A DNA stretch of 64,000 nucleotides from Synechococcus sp. A10-1-5-1 (GCF_023115425.1 NZ_CP096032.1:496001-560000); one strand, 5' to 3'; shown: positions 27,418 to 37,326, numbered from the stretch's first letter. Translations and numbers: made by a program. The notes: generated from the letters alone by a model not told the origin.

Positions 27418-28335
27418 ATGTCAGATCGGTTGGTGCGAGCAACAGCTGCAGGGGGTGGGATCCGCCTGGTTGCTGTCAGCACCAGCACCACGGTCCGCTA
27501 TGCCCGCCGTCGCCACAACCTCTCGTTTCTAACCACCGCCCTGCTGGGCCGGGCCATGACGGCGGGCTTGCTACTCGCCAGCTCCATGAAGGTCGCCCAT
27601 GGCCGGGTGAACCTACGGATCTCCTCCGATGGCCCCCTGAAGGGACTCATGGTCGATGCCGGCAGGGACGGGACAGTGCGCGGCTACGTCGGCGCGCCCG
27701 AGCTGGAACTCGATCTGGTGGACACGGTCGATGGGGCCCATCAGTTCGACTTCAAGCAGGCCACCGGCACCGGCTACCTCCATGTGGTTCGGGACCTGGG
27801 TGAGGGGGAACCCTTCAGCTCGACGGTGGAGCTGGTCAGTGGCGGCATCGGCGATGACGTGGCCTCCTACCTCTTGCACTCCGAACAAACGCCCTCGGCG
27901 GTTTTTGTCGGCGAGCGCATCGACAGCAGCGGCCTGAGGCACGCCGGTGGCGTTCTGGTCCAGGTGCTCCCCAAGGCCGCCCGTGAGCCAGCCCTGGTCG
28001 CGCTGTTGGAGGAGCGCTGCCGAGAGATTGAGCACTTCAGCGACCGGCTGGCCGCCTGCGAGGGCAACCTCGAGGCGCTGCTCCAGGACATCTTTCCCGA
28101 CCTCGATCCCCAACTGCTGGAGGACGCCGAGGCCAGCCAAGACATCACCTTCCACTGCCCCTGCAGCCGCAAGCGCAGCGTCAATGCCCTCAAGCTGCTG
28201 GGCCGCGATGAGCTCTCAGAGATGCTCAACGAGGACGGCAAGGCAGAACTCACCTGCCATTTCTGCAATGAGGTCTATGACATCCAGGCCGCAGAGCTGC
28301 AGGAGCTGATCGACGAGCTCTCCCCCGCGGCCTAG
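27418..28335 (+). CDS. hslO: Redox-regulated chaperone Hsp33
   Basis: 305 residues from ATG 27418. Holding chaperone activated by oxidative unfolding. The N-terminal part has the family start [21 protein letters not shown]. The zinc/redox switch is at the C-terminus: C247-x-C249 (CPCSRKR) and C280-x-x-C283 (CHFCNEVYD). All four cysteines are present, so it should be redox-competent. The frame opens 24 codons further upstream, overlapping the ABC gene; that extension was rejected. Confidence 0.95.
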   Translation: MSDRLVRATAAGGGIRLVAVSTSTTVRYARRRHNLSFLTTALLGRAMTAGLLLASSMKVAHGRVNLRISSDGPLKGLMVDAGRDGTVRGYVGAPELELDLVDTVDGAHQFDFKQATGTGYLHVVRDLGEGEPFSSTVELVSGGIGDDVASYLLHSEQTPSAVFVGERIDSSGLRHAGGVLVQVLPKAAREPALVALLEERCREIEHFSDRLAACEGNLEALLQDIFPDLDPQLLEDAEASQDITFHCPCSRKRSVNALKLLGRDELSEMLNEDGKAELTCHFCNEVYDIQAAELQELIDELSPAA

Positions 28336-28415
28336 CGCCTGAAAAAGTGTCCTCAAACCATCACTAGAGGGAGCAGAGCGGAGCTGTAACAGGGGGGCCC
28401 TGCAGGACCCTGGCG

Positions 28416-28574
28416 ATGACCTGGTTTCCCCACTGCCTGAACTGCAGGCACTTCTGGCTCAATGACTCCCACCAAAGCGGCTGTTGCCGGCTTTGGGCGA
28501 TCACCATCCCCGCAGGGTCGGCTCGGACCCTGCGTTGCCACAGCTGGATCCGGCCTGGAGTGAAGCCGAATTAA
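28416..28574 (+). CDS. Possible small cysteine-rich protein
   Basis: ATG 28416 to TAA 28574, 52 residues. Contains C-x-x-C (CLNCRHFW), then CC and a further C, with H and W residues: a pattern like a small metal-binding peptide. It fills the otherwise gene-free 235 bases between hslO and the CPP1-like gene and overlaps the latter's stop by 4 bases. No recognisable family and no strong RBS, so it may be chance. Confidence 0.35.
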   Translation: MTWFPHCLNCRHFWLNDSHQSGCCRLWAITIPAGSARTLRCHSWIRPGVKPN

Positions 28575-29263
28575 GCAATCAGCAGAGCACCCAGCAGCAA
28601 GAGGAGCAGGGCCGGAAGGCTCTGCACCTGGTGGGCATCAAGGGGAAGCCCCAGGGGCAGGCTCGGGTCGAGGACCTGAAGCAGCAGGGCCCCAAGGGCC
28701 AGGCCCAGGCTGAGCAACAAAACACTGAAGCCAACCGCCTGCAGGAAGCGCCGATTGCGGCGCTGCAAGAGCACCACGCTGAACAGGGTGGAGAGGGCCA
28801 GCACCAGCTCAGCCGAGGACGCCGGCGTGAACAGCAGCAGCACCGTCAACAGGGCAAAACCGCCAACCGGCAGCCAACGCTGCTGTCCCTCGGCCAACTC
28901 CAACCTGGGAAGAGACCAGGAACTGGAGGGAAGCGAGGGCCTGGGCAGGGCCGGGAGCTTGGGTAAAGACGGAAGCGATGGGCGCGCGGGGGAAGCGGAG
29001 GTTGGAGCCTTGGCCTCCCGTGCCGAAGCATTCAGGGCGGCGGTGCTGACCTTTCCCTGCTGACGTTCCTTCAGCCGGTCCATCAAAACGGAGTCGTAGG
29101 CCGCCTCGATCTGGGCCCGAGCCTGGGGGTTCTCACCCACCTCATCGAGGCGAGCCTGCTTGGCAGCCTGCACCGCTTCAAAGCCCGCTGTGGTCTCAAT
29201 GCCCAGGCGCTCGTAGGGACTGGGCTGGGAACCGGTCGAGGAGGATTCAGGCTCCTGGTTCAT
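28571..29263 (-). CDS. CPP1-like membrane protein with degenerate J-like domain
   Basis: 230 residues. The N-terminal domain (SPYERLGIETTAGFEAVQAAKQARLDEVGENPQARAQIEAAYDSVLMDRL) is a J-like fold without HPD, as in plant CPP1, which stabilises protochlorophyllide oxidoreductase. A proline/serine-rich linker (about 85-120) follows, then three to four membrane helices. This architecture is typical of the cyanobacterial CPP1-like family. A link with chlorophyll synthesis is known for the plant protein only. Confidence 0.85.
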   Translation of the reverse strand: MNQEPESSSTGSQPSPYERLGIETTAGFEAVQAAKQARLDEVGENPQARAQIEAAYDSVLMDRLKERQQGKVSTAALNASAREAKAPTSASPARPSLPSLPKLPALPRPSLPSSSWSLPRLELAEGQQRWLPVGGFALLTVLLLFTPASSAELVLALSTLFSVVLLQRRNRRFLQAVGFSVLLLSLGLALGALLLQVLDPSLPLGLPLDAHQVQSLPALLLLLLGALLIA

Positions 29264-29300
29264 GCCACCGCGCGCCGGAGAAATTCATAACTGAGCGTAG

Positions 29301-29525
29301 TCAGAACAGGGGCTCACTGGACTGAAAGCCCTGCTGCCGCAACAGCAGGATGCGCTGACGCTCTTCCTCGTCGAGCTGCAGCCAGCAGCGGTGCTTCAGC
29401 AGGGGCATCTGGGGAGGCAAATGGCTGCCTTCCCGCATCTCAATGCCCGTGCCCCCACGGACGAAATTGACGTAATCATTGCCCCCATCTGTCCTGGGGC
29501 GAACCAACCAGAGAGAACCAGGCAT
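29301..29525 (-). CDS. Small protein, tentatively DUF1651-like
   Basis: 74 residues. The order of features (an N-terminal WLVRP, a central P-x-x-PLLKHR, then EERQRILLLRQQGFQ) resembles DUF1651, a small family of Prochlorococcus and marine Synechococcus. That assignment is from memory and tentative. No membrane segment. It follows the prfC operon's opposite side with 78 bases to the prfC stop and sits on the same strand as its neighbours. Confidence 0.6.
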   Translation of the reverse strand: MPGSLWLVRPRTDGGNDYVNFVRGGTGIEMREGSHLPPQMPLLKHRCWLQLDEEERQRILLLRQQGFQSSEPLF

Positions 29526-29603
29526 CAGCCAATCAGCCTGTGATATTTCGTTGCAGCTGATTCTGGCGCCATCACGGAAGCAACTGCGAGCCCAGCAGAA
29601 GCG

Positions 29604-31247
29604 TTAAAGGGCAATGGGCTCCACACCACTGACCACCGGGGCCACAGCACTGAGCTCGAGGTCGGGATGATCCTCAGCCAACTGGTTGAGATTCCAGTCG
29701 TTCTTGAACAGCAGAACCGGACGATCCCAGGCATCACGAACGGTTTTGCAGTTGAAGATCCGCCCGACCTTCTCCAGTTCACTCCAGCCACCCACGACCC
29801 AACGGGCTACAGAGAACCCCAGCGGTTCAAGGCGGGTCTGCACGCCGTACTCGCTCTCAAGGCGGTACTGGACCACCTCAAGTTGCAGTTGGCCCACGGC
29901 CGCCAAGATCGGATCGCGCTTGCTCTGATCGGTGTCGTAGAGGATCTGAACCGCACCCTCTTCCCGAAGCTCATTGACGCCCTTACGGAAGCTCTTGAAG
30001 GCCGAGGGGTTCGGGTTCCGTAGCCAGGCGAAGATCTCCGGGCTGAAGCAAGGGATCCCTTCGTATTCGACCTTGGAGCCGAGGTAGAGGGTGTCGCCAA
30101 TGGCGAACATCCCAGGGTTGTTCAGACCGATGACATCACCGGGGTAGGCGTCCTCCACCACCGCCCGGTCCTGACCGAAGAGTTTCTGCGGGCGGGAAAG
30201 ACGAATGGTCTTGCCGGTGCGGGCGTGCTGCACCGTCATGTCCTTCTCAAACTTGCCGCTGCAAACCCGCACAAAGGCCACCCGGTCGCGGTGGCGGGGA
30301 TCCATGTTGGCCTGCAGCTTGAAGACGAACCCGCTGAAGCCCGGCCGCACCGGTTCAATCTCGCCGGCACTGCTGGAGCGGGGGGTGGGTTTCTGGGCCA
30401 ACTCCAAGAAGGCATCGAGGAACGGCCGCACCCCGAAGTTGGTCATGGCTGAACCAAAGAACACCGGGCTCAGCTCTCCGGCATGGACCAGCTCCAGGTC
30501 GAGCTCGTTGCCAGCGGCCTCCAACAGTTCCAATTCTTCGAGGGCCGCATCCAGCAACTCCTCTTCAACCGCTCCAGTGCCCCGGGCTTCATCAACGCTG
30601 AGCACCTTCTCTTCAGAAGCCCGGCCCCGCTCGGCCCGTTGAAACAGGATCACCTCCTGACTGCGGCGATCGATCACGCCCCGAAAGCGATCACCGCTGC
30701 CGATTGGCCAGTTCACCGGCCAACAAGCAAGCCCCAGATCCTGTTCAATCTCATCCAGCAGCTCGAGCGGCTCACGCCCAGGCCGATCCATCTTGTTGAT
30801 GAAGGTGAAGATCGGGATCTGGCGCATCCGGCAGACCTCAAACAACTTGCGGGTCTGAGGCTCGAGGCCCTTCGCAGCGTCCTCAAGCATCACCGCGTTG
30901 TCCGCAGCCGCCAAGGTCCGGTAGGTGTCTTCGGAAAAATCCTGGTGACCCGGGGTATCCAGCAGGTTGATCGTGCTGCCGCTGTAGTCGAACTGCAGGA
31001 CCGTGGAGGTAATGGAAATGCCCCGCTGTTTCTCCAGCTCCATCCAGTCGGACGTGACCTTGCGCTGCTCGCCCTTGGCCTTCACGGCTCCGGCCTGTTG
31101 GATCGCACCCCCATACAGGAGCAACTTCTCTGTAAGGGTGGTCTTACCCGCGTCGGGGTGGGAAATGATCGCGAAGTTGCGGCGGCGGGAGACGGCCTCC
31201 GCCAAGGCCTCGAGCTCAGGGGTCGTGCTCACGCTGCTGCTGGTCAT
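29604..31247 (-). CDS. prfC: Peptide chain release factor 3
   Basis: 547 residues from ATG 31247. GTPase that releases RF1/RF2 from the ribosome after termination. G1 [10 protein letters not shown] (29-38), switch II/G3 [17 protein letters not shown]4 INKMDR; further RF3-type domains with [25 protein letters not shown] and the terminal region [18 protein letters not shown] long in-frame extension upstream (to 31712) lies over the methyltransferase and is a shadow. It starts 22 bases after the methyltransferase stop. Confidence 0.95.
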   Translation of the reverse strand: MTSSSVSTTPELEALAEAVSRRRNFAIISHPDAGKTTLTEKLLLYGGAIQQAGAVKAKGEQRKVTSDWMELEKQRGISITSTVLQFDYSGSTINLLDTPGHQDFSEDTYRTLAAADNAVMLEDAAKGLEPQTRKLFEVCRMRQIPIFTFINKMDRPGREPLELLDEIEQDLGLACWPVNWPIGSGDRFRGVIDRRSQEVILFQRAERGRASEEKVLSVDEARGTGAVEEELLDAALEELELLEAAGNELDLELVHAGELSPVFFGSAMTNFGVRPFLDAFLELAQKPTPRSSSAGEIEPVRPGFSGFVFKLQANMDPRHRDRVAFVRVCSGKFEKDMTVQHARTGKTIRLSRPQKLFGQDRAVVEDAYPGDVIGLNNPGMFAIGDTLYLGSKVEYEGIPCFSPEIFAWLRNPNPSAFKSFRKGVNELREEGAVQILYDTDQSKRDPILAAVGQLQLEVVQYRLESEYGVQTRLEPLGFSVARWVVGGWSELEKVGRIFNCKTVRDAWDRPVLLFKNDWNLNQLAEDHPDLELSAVAPVVSGVEPIAL

Positions 31248-31269
31248 GGCGACAGCCTGACAGGTGAGC

Positions 31270-31932
31270 TCACGGCAGTTGCCCCCAGATTTCCAGGTAG
31301 CGGTCGTCCACCTCAGCCACCTGCAGCATCTCCAAGCCAGAAACCTGCAACTGCTGCTCCACCTCAGCAGCGGTGAAGGCGGCGTGCAGTGAGGCCACGT
31401 AATCGTGCTGAAGCACCGCCGGAGCATCGGCCAGGTAGCGCTCCCGCAACTGCTCGGCAGCTTCAGGACTGGGGGGCCGACGCAGATCCTTGACATAGAC
31501 CCGCGCTCCAGGAGCAGCGGCTTGGGCGATCGCCAGCCAGAGCACCAGCGGATCGTGCAGATGGTGCAGCAGGCTGTTGCTGACCAGGCCGCTGCAACCC
31601 TTGGGCAGATCCGCCGACGGCAGGCAGACACCAACAAAGGACAGACGCTCAGCCAGGTCTTGTTCTTGCTCCAGGCGCCGCTCGGCGAGCTGCAGCATCG
31701 ACGCGGCACCATCCAGTCCGATCACCTCAGCGTCTGGATAGGCCTGGGCCAGACGAAAGCTGATGTTGCCGGGACCGCAGCCCAGATCCAGCACCCGAGG
31801 CCCCAATCCGGAGGGGAACAGCAAGCCCATACGGTCCACCAAGGCCTGATCGCCTGCGCTGAAATCGGCAGCGGCATAGGCGGATGCCTGCTCTGGGGCA
31901 TCCATCAATTCCGGTTCAGGGGTTCGCTGCAT
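31270..31932 (-). CDS. SAM-dependent class I methyltransferase
   Basis: 220 residues. SAM-binding motif I is [10 protein letters not shown] (47-56), followed by [11 protein letters not shown] (motif II) and [11 protein letters not shown] (post-motif IV). No further clue to substrate; small-molecule methyltransferases of this type (UbiE/Methyltransf_11-like) vary widely. Its start lies inside the 3' end of the MscS gene (17-bp overlap) and prfC follows after 22 bases, so the three genes form one operon. Confidence 0.85.
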   Translation of the reverse strand: MQRTPEPELMDAPEQASAYAAADFSAGDQALVDRMGLLFPSGLGPRVLDLGCGPGNISFRLAQAYPDAEVIGLDGAASMLQLAERRLEQEQDLAERLSFVGVCLPSADLPKGCSGLVSNSLLHHLHDPLVLWLAIAQAAAPGARVYVKDLRRPPSPEAAEQLRERYLADAPAVLQHDYVASLHAAFTAAEVEQQLQVSGLEMLQVAEVDDRYLEIWGQLP

Positions 31933-34105
31933 CAGGGGGATTGAGCATCAAGGTTTGCGTGGGGAAGGGAATCTCGATCCCTTCGGCCGCCAGGGTCTCA
32001 ATAATGCGGCGGTTCAACGCATGGACGCTGTCTTCAAAGGCATCGTGATTGCCATGGCTGGAGCTGAACTCCAGGACGTGGTCGTAACTGAAGGCCGCAA
32101 TGCGCTCCATGCGGCAGGCCAGGAAACGCAGCTCGGGATCCAGGTCAACCGCCGCCTTCATCAAGGCCGGGATCCGTTTCAGCTGCTCTGCGGGGGTGCC
32201 GTAGGCAATGCCCAGGGCAATCTCCGAGAACTCAGCACGCTCGACAAGTTCCTCCAAGTGCAGTAGCAGGCGCTCCCGCAGGCTCAGGTACGACTGCCAG
32301 CCGTGCAGTTCGACCATCGCAAACACCACGAGCGCTTCCGCGGAACCCTCCGGCTGCCGCTCCAAGGTCACTAGGGGCTGATGCAGATCATGACGCCCCT
32401 CGAAGTATCGACGGGTTTGGTGCAGCAGTTCTTCCAATTGAAAGGGTGAATAACTCTCATCCAGCTGCACCTTCAGATCGAGGCCCTGCATCGGTTGTTG
32501 ATCGGGCCGATTACTCCGCCTGGAGTAATTGATGATCGTGGCCTCATCGGCAACGGAATTCGGGATCGTGACCCGGCTCTCCAGGGTCTGCAACTCCAGG
32601 GAGCGCAGACCAATCTTGGTGATGTAGCCGAGGTTGTCGCCGACCCGGCAGAACTCACCAACCCGCAGGGGCCGATCGGTCTGAATGGAGAGCCCTGCAA
32701 ACAAATTGCCAAGCAACTTGGAGGCACCCAGACCAATCGCCAAACCAGGGACCGCCGAGAAGGCCAGCACCGTGCTCGCGGGTAAGCCCAACAGAATGAG
32801 AAGGCGATAAAAAATCACGACGGCGATCAATGCCCCGAGCGCGCGGCACAGCGGCATCAAGAAACTCGAGACCCGCTGCCGACGCCACTCGGAGCCGGAA
32901 CCCCTCAACCGCGTCAACAAGCCAGATCCGCTGCGACCGATGGCTTCAAAAAAGAGAAACACCACCAAGCCAGCGGTGACATACCAAATCACATAAGTCG
33001 AATAGGTCACGATCACCAGCGGTAATCCGGTGAAATTGACCTCATCGTCAATCAGATATTCAGTGAGGCGTGTCAGCGGCAGCAGGGGAAGAATGGTGAA
33101 GAAGCGGCGCCACGCGATCCCGTCCTGGAGCCAGGGATGCGAAGCCGACTCTTTCGACATCTGATCGCGATAACTCCCCAGAAGACGTCGAATCAACCAA
33201 GCGGCCAGAACCGCATAGATGCTGATCACCAGAACCGCACAGGCCACCTGAAAAAGGGTCTGATCGAAGAGTGGAATCTCAAAGACAGACCGCCAAGTTT
33301 TCGGGAAACGGAGATACCAATCCGGCGGCACCAAGTAGCCGGGGGTGAGGATGAAGTCGTGATAGAAGAGCGGCGTTGCGAAGGGCTGAGGGATGACCGG
33401 GAACTCCCGAATCTCCTCATACATGACGTGGATTTGCTGAACCGTATCGGCTGAAAAGACGTACTGATCGTTCTCGGGATCGCCGACCAAATCCGAGGTC
33501 AAGGTGATCGCCGTCCCCGGGATTCGCCAGGCATCGACGGGCTTTGTGCGCTCATCATTCAGCGCTTTCATGCCCGCTGCATCGGGAATCGAGATCGGGT
33601 TAACGCTGTGGGTGAAGACGTAATCCAAAACGTGCTTCAGCTGAATGGCCGCCTCTTCGGCCATGTCCACCCGGACACTTTGCGGAAAAACAGAGGCATC
33701 CAGCGCCTTCACCCCCAGGCGAAACAGCAGGTCGGTGTCATCGATCTGCTCCTGTCGGTCGAGCCCTTGCGTGCGGGCTGCCAGCAGGGAGTCGTAGCGG
33801 CCCAGGCGATCGGCGCGGTCCCCCACCTCGGCCATGACCGCATAGAAGTTGAGCAACGTGGCGCGGGGGCTGTCGCCGACGACCTGGCCGAGCACCACAT
33901 CCGACCAGGCACCGGCATCCCGCACCAGCTGCCCATAGAAGGGTTGCTGCTCAATCGGGATCAGGCGCGCGTTGGGCTCAAACACCAGGGCCGGCGAACG
34001 GTCACTGGCGGCTGATGCAGGAAGCAGCGCCTGCAGCCCCACCAGCAGGCCCACCAACAGGGACAACCACGAAGGCGAACGGCGAAGGCGACGACGACCA
34101 CGCAT
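31916..34105 (-). CDS. MscS-family mechanosensitive channel, large N-terminal domain
   Basis: 729 residues from ATG 34105, where an arginine-rich signal peptide begins (RGRRRLRRS then a hydrophobic core, cleaved near ASAASDR). Residues about 35-290 form a soluble periplasmic/lumenal domain. Several membrane helices follow, and the pore-lining helix and beta domain of MscS are visible: LGLPASTVLAFSAVPGLAIGLGASKLLGNLFAGLSIQTDRPLRVGEFCRVGDNLGYITKIGLRS-type region and TIPNSVADEATIINYSR. It releases solutes on hypo-osmotic shock. The large extra domain resembles the long cyanobacterial/plant MSL-type members. First gene of the operon. Confidence 0.9.
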   Translation of the reverse strand: MRGRRRLRRSPSWLSLLVGLLVGLQALLPASAASDRSPALVFEPNARLIPIEQQPFYGQLVRDAGAWSDVVLGQVVGDSPRATLLNFYAVMAEVGDRADRLGRYDSLLAARTQGLDRQEQIDDTDLLFRLGVKALDASVFPQSVRVDMAEEAAIQLKHVLDYVFTHSVNPISIPDAAGMKALNDERTKPVDAWRIPGTAITLTSDLVGDPENDQYVFSADTVQQIHVMYEEIREFPVIPQPFATPLFYHDFILTPGYLVPPDWYLRFPKTWRSVFEIPLFDQTLFQVACAVLVISIYAVLAAWLIRRLLGSYRDQMSKESASHPWLQDGIAWRRFFTILPLLPLTRLTEYLIDDEVNFTGLPLVIVTYSTYVIWYVTAGLVVFLFFEAIGRSGSGLLTRLRGSGSEWRRQRVSSFLMPLCRALGALIAVVIFYRLLILLGLPASTVLAFSAVPGLAIGLGASKLLGNLFAGLSIQTDRPLRVGEFCRVGDNLGYITKIGLRSLELQTLESRVTIPNSVADEATIINYSRRSNRPDQQPMQGLDLKVQLDESYSPFQLEELLHQTRRYFEGRHDLHQPLVTLERQPEGSAEALVVFAMVELHGWQSYLSLRERLLLHLEELVERAEFSEIALGIAYGTPAEQLKRIPALMKAAVDLDPELRFLACRMERIAAFSYDHVLEFSSSHGNHDAFEDSVHALNRRIIETLAAEGIEIPFPTQTLMLNPPDAANP

Positions 34106-34207
34106 CGGCCAGATCAGGACGGTGAACCTGCAATCTGACGAAAATTCCAGATTTTCCATATCCCCTGTCCCAGAAAGGCCACAGAACGGCATCGAGCGCC
34201 GCGCACC

Positions 34208-34248
34208 GCCACTAGTGGCAACGGCAACTTGCAGACCCCACCAGTGGC
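34208..34248 (+). promoter_or_regulatory. Paired palindromes upstream of nrdJ (candidate operator)
   Basis: GCCACTAGTGGC at 34208-34219 is a perfect 12-bp palindrome. A second copy, CCCACCAGTGGC at 34237-34248, matches it at 10 of 12 positions. Centres are 29 bp apart and the second site ends 28 bases before the nrdJ ATG. Two spaced palindromes before a ribonucleotide reductase gene is the arrangement known for the repressor NrdR, although the known NrdR consensus is more AT-rich than this. No B12 riboswitch elements were seen. Confidence 0.5.
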
Positions 34249-34276
34249 GTTAGGGTGCCGGCACGCTTAGAGATCG

Positions 34277-36625
34277 ATGCCCGTGACCGTGTCAGTTCCT
34301 GGAGCCAGTGCTGCAAGCAGCACCAGCGCCCTGAACAGCCCCAGACCCGACTTTCCAGCGACTGCACCTGCGGCCAATCCTGTCTTTTATCGGACCTACA
34401 GCCGCAAAACCCCGAACGGTCGCGAGAGCTGGAACGAGGTTGCTGAGCGCAACCTCTCGGGCCTGCGCAAACTCGGCAATCTCAACGACCAGGAAGTGGC
34501 CTTGCTGCGCCGGATGCAGCAAGAGCAAAAGGCCCTTCCCTCGGGACGCTGGCTCTGGATCGGCGGCACCCCCTGGATCGAACAGGACGCGAACTTCTCC
34601 GGTTCCTACAACTGCACCTCCACCAACCTGGTGGATTGGGAAGCCTTCGGTCTGATGATGGACCTGGCGATGATGGGCTGCGGCACCGGCGCCATCATTG
34701 AGCCGCACCTGATCGATCGCCTCCCCGCCGTCCGCAACACCCTCAAGGTCACGGGCGTCAGTGACATCGGTGTGACCCCTGCTGGTCAGCGTCAGGAGAC
34801 CACCACCCATCAGATCAACGGTCAAACCGTTCAGGTGAAGGTGGGCGACACCCGCCGCGGCTGGGTGGATAGTTACCAGCTGCTGCTGGAGCTCTGCAGC
34901 GACGAGCGCTTCGACGCCAACACCCCGATCGAAGTCAACATTGACCTCTCGGATGTCCGTCCCGTCGGCGAAACCCTGAAGGGCTTCGGTGGCATGGCCA
35001 ACCCGGTCAAGCTCAAGGACCTTTATGGCCGTGTCGCGCAAATCCTGAACAAGGCCCAAGGCCGCAGGCTCACCTCCGTGGAGTGCTGCCTGCTGATCGA
35101 CGAGGCCGCCGTCACGATCGTGGCGGGCAACATTCGCCGCAGCGCCGGCATGCGTCAGTTCGCCGCTGACGACACCGCGGCCTCCACCGCCAAGGACAAC
35201 CTCTGGCAGCAGGACAGCGACGGCAACTGGCGCATCGATCCCGAGCGCGATGCCCTGCGCATGGCTAATCACACGCGGGTCTTCCACAGCCGTCCTGACC
35301 GCCAGACCGTTCTAGAAGCGGTAACCAAGCAGTTCCACTCCGGTGAAGGTGCGATTCAGTTCGCCCCTGAAGCCATTGCCCGCTCCAACGCAGACCTGCT
35401 CTCCACCCCTGAGCTGCGCACGGAGTTCATGGATGTCTACTGCGACCAGGGGCGGGAAGAAGCCGGTCAGTGGCTCTCCACCAACCATCCCGAGATCAGC
35501 CCCGAGGAGCTGGAGCATCGCCTCGGCCGCTATGGCCTCAACCCCTGCGGCGAGATCCTGGGCGCGGACTTCCACTGCAACCTCGCCGAGATTCACCTCA
35601 ACCGAATCGACCCCGACGATCTGGTCGCCCAGGAGGAAGCCTTCACAGCCGGCGGCCTGGCTGTGGCCTGCCTGCTCAACCACCGCTTCGAAGTCGAGCG
35701 CTACCGCCAAAGCCGCGCCTGGGATCCCATCGTTGGCGTGAGCTTCACCGGCCTATTCGACTTCTTCGTCCATGCCTTTGGCACCCCCTGGCTGACCTGG
35801 TGGGAAGCCGGTCGTCCCGACAGCGAAGAAGGTCGTGCCTTCAAAGCCAGGGAGGCGGACTATCTCAGCCGTTGGAAGGAGATCGTCAACAAGGCCGTCT
35901 GGGACTACTGCGATCGCCAAGGTCTGCGCCGGCCCAACCGCTGCACCACCGTTCAGCCTGCCGGCACCAAGAGCCTGCTGACCGGTGCCTCCCCCGGCTG
36001 GCACCCCCCCAAGGCCCAGCGCTTCATCCGCCGGATCACCTTCCGCAAGAACGATCCGGTCGCCCTGGCCTGCATGGACTACGGCTACTCAATCGTGCCG
36101 TCCCAGTCCGACAAGGACGAAGAGGGTCGTCTGCTGGATGACGCCTTTGATCCCCGCTGCACCGAGTGGCTGGTGGAAATTCCGACCGAGGTGAGCTGGG
36201 CGAACCTCCCCGGCGCGGACGCCGTTGAGATCAACAACTTCTCGGCGATGGCCCAGTTCGACTTCTACATGCAGGTGCAGCAGCACTACACGGCCCACAA
36301 CACCTCGGCAACGGTGGAGTTCCGCGAGCACGAGATCGAACCGCTCACCGACGCAATCCACGCTGCGATCGACAACGGCCAGGGCTACATCTCAGCGGCT
36401 CTGCTGGCTCGCTTTGACGCCAACGCCACCTTCCCTCGCCTGCCGTTTGAGCCGATCAACCAGGCCACCTACGAAGAGCTCCAGGCCGCCGTGGTCGGCC
36501 GCCGCAGCACCAACGATTTCTTCGAAGCGCTGCAGCGCTACGACGGTGGTGAACTCATGGAAGCCGGTCCGGCTGGATGCGACTCCGACAAGTGCCTGCT
36601 GCCCTTGGCCAAGCCTGAGAACTGA
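34277..36625 (+). CDS. nrdJ: Adenosylcobalamin-dependent (class II) ribonucleoside-triphosphate reductase
   Basis: 782 residues, the monomeric Lactobacillus RTPR type. Reduces ribonucleotides to deoxyribonucleotides using a B12-derived thiyl radical, so needs no oxygen or metal dimer. Active-site block NPCGEI carries C424 (thiyl) and E426; the redox pair is C113 (SYNCTSTN) and C434 (ADFHC). C-terminal shuttle cysteines C768 and C773 are in CDSDKC. CTTVQPAGTKSLLTG is another conserved block. The first 35 residues are low-complexity, so a downstream start is possible. A clear terminator follows. Confidence 0.96.
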   Translation: MPVTVSVPGASAASSTSALNSPRPDFPATAPAANPVFYRTYSRKTPNGRESWNEVAERNLSGLRKLGNLNDQEVALLRRMQQEQKALPSGRWLWIGGTPWIEQDANFSGSYNCTSTNLVDWEAFGLMMDLAMMGCGTGAIIEPHLIDRLPAVRNTLKVTGVSDIGVTPAGQRQETTTHQINGQTVQVKVGDTRRGWVDSYQLLLELCSDERFDANTPIEVNIDLSDVRPVGETLKGFGGMANPVKLKDLYGRVAQILNKAQGRRLTSVECCLLIDEAAVTIVAGNIRRSAGMRQFAADDTAASTAKDNLWQQDSDGNWRIDPERDALRMANHTRVFHSRPDRQTVLEAVTKQFHSGEGAIQFAPEAIARSNADLLSTPELRTEFMDVYCDQGREEAGQWLSTNHPEISPEELEHRLGRYGLNPCGEILGADFHCNLAEIHLNRIDPDDLVAQEEAFTAGGLAVACLLNHRFEVERYRQSRAWDPIVGVSFTGLFDFFVHAFGTPWLTWWEAGRPDSEEGRAFKAREADYLSRWKEIVNKAVWDYCDRQGLRRPNRCTTVQPAGTKSLLTGASPGWHPPKAQRFIRRITFRKNDPVALACMDYGYSIVPSQSDKDEEGRLLDDAFDPRCTEWLVEIPTEVSWANLPGADAVEINNFSAMAQFDFYMQVQQHYTAHNTSATVEFREHEIEPLTDAIHAAIDNGQGYISAALLARFDANATFPRLPFEPINQATYEELQAAVVGRRSTNDFFEALQRYDGGELMEAGPAGCDSDKCLLPLAKPEN

Positions 36626-36699
36626 TCTCAGAAAAAATCCTTCCATCACCGTCTTGATCAACTCGGGTGAAGACGGTGGTGACCAAAGGAATCAACGGG

Positions 36700-36731
36700 A
36701 GGTTGCCATCACGCTGCAACCTCTTTTTTTT
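36700..36731 (+). terminator. Rho-independent terminator after nrdJ
   Basis: AGGTTGC (36700-36706) pairs with GCAACCT (36716-36722), 9-base loop, followed by C and a run of eight T. It is 75 bases after the nrdJ stop. Confidence 0.88.
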
Positions 36732-37031
36732 GTGAGAAAGTCCTCAGACCTTGCGGATTCAGACGTGGGCTTGCTCTGGGAGAACCTCGCTCAGCAACTC
36801 GAGAGTGTTCGAGCTCAGAGCGCCCAGCCTGAATCCGTAGCGCTCAGCGCCTCCCGTGAAGCGCGACTCCTCAAAGCGCTCAAAGCGGTTGAGAACTCCG
36901 GCAATAGCGTGATGATTGCGTCCCTCAAGGCCGCACTCGAAGGGAGGGAAGCCACGCTGGAGCTTCCGCCTGTGAATAGCGGACCCGCAGCCTTCCTCAA
37001 GGCCCTTGAGAGCAAGCCATCGGGCCGCTGA
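36732..37031 (+). CDS. Small hypothetical protein
   Basis: 99 residues if started at GTG 36732, directly after the nrdJ terminator's T run; a later GTG at 36765 is possible and perhaps better. Mostly helical and charged: LLWENLAQQLESVRAQ, REARLLKALKAVENSG, IASLKAALEGREATLEL. No recognised domain, signal or membrane span. The 3' end overlaps the next small gene's frame by 26 bases. Confidence 0.5.
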   Translation: MRKSSDLADSDVGLLWENLAQQLESVRAQSAQPESVALSASREARLLKALKAVENSGNSVMIASLKAALEGREATLELPPVNSGPAAFLKALESKPSGR

Positions 37032-37293
37032 GATCAGAGCATCTCAATCCATTCGCCTGGACCGTCAGGGGCAAACCCTTCTTCTTCAGATGCAAGACGA
37101 GAACAATCCAACGATTGATCTATCGATTGACATCAATGCCGCAAGGCTTCTGCACAAGTCCGTGAGCTTCCATTTGGAGAAGTGGGCCGGTGCTCCTGAC
37201 CCGAGGGAGCAGGAGCAACTCGTCAAGCTCAAAAACCTCTTCTCAGCAATGTTGCTGGAGTTCACCTACGAGGGTCCAGACGGAAATCGATAA
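37006..37293 (+). CDS. Small hypothetical protein
   Basis: 95 residues from TTG 37006, or 67 from ATG 37090. The longer form is favoured because the residues before the ATG (SIRLDRQGQTLLLQM) continue a beta-rich pattern into DLSIDINAARLLHKSVSFHLEKW, and a TTG inside the preceding gene would couple the two. Pattern: beta strands then two helices, ending LKNLFSAMLLEFTYEG. Resembles short conserved picocyanobacterial proteins; function unknown. Confidence 0.5.
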   Translation: MRASHRAAEIRASQSIRLDRQGQTLLLQMQDENNPTIDLSIDINAARLLHKSVSFHLEKWAGAPDPREQEQLVKLKNLFSAMLLEFTYEGPDGNR

Positions 37294-37326
37294 CGAACCA
37301 GTCAGGAGCGCGCCCCAGCGAACCGC

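Noticed and set aside
29604-31712. 702-residue form of prfC
   Set aside because: The first 155 residues are antisense-frame sequence over the methyltransferase gene; the RF3 homology begins at ATG 31247.
34106-34276. B12 riboswitch upstream of nrdJ
   Set aside because: The leader is only 171 bases and I see no B12-box-like sequence; the visible structure is paired palindromes.
4478-35918. Highly iterated palindrome GCGATCGC (HIP1), seen at about 4478, 13997, 22612 and 35910
   Set aside because: A handful of copies in 64 kb is roughly what this base composition would give by chance.
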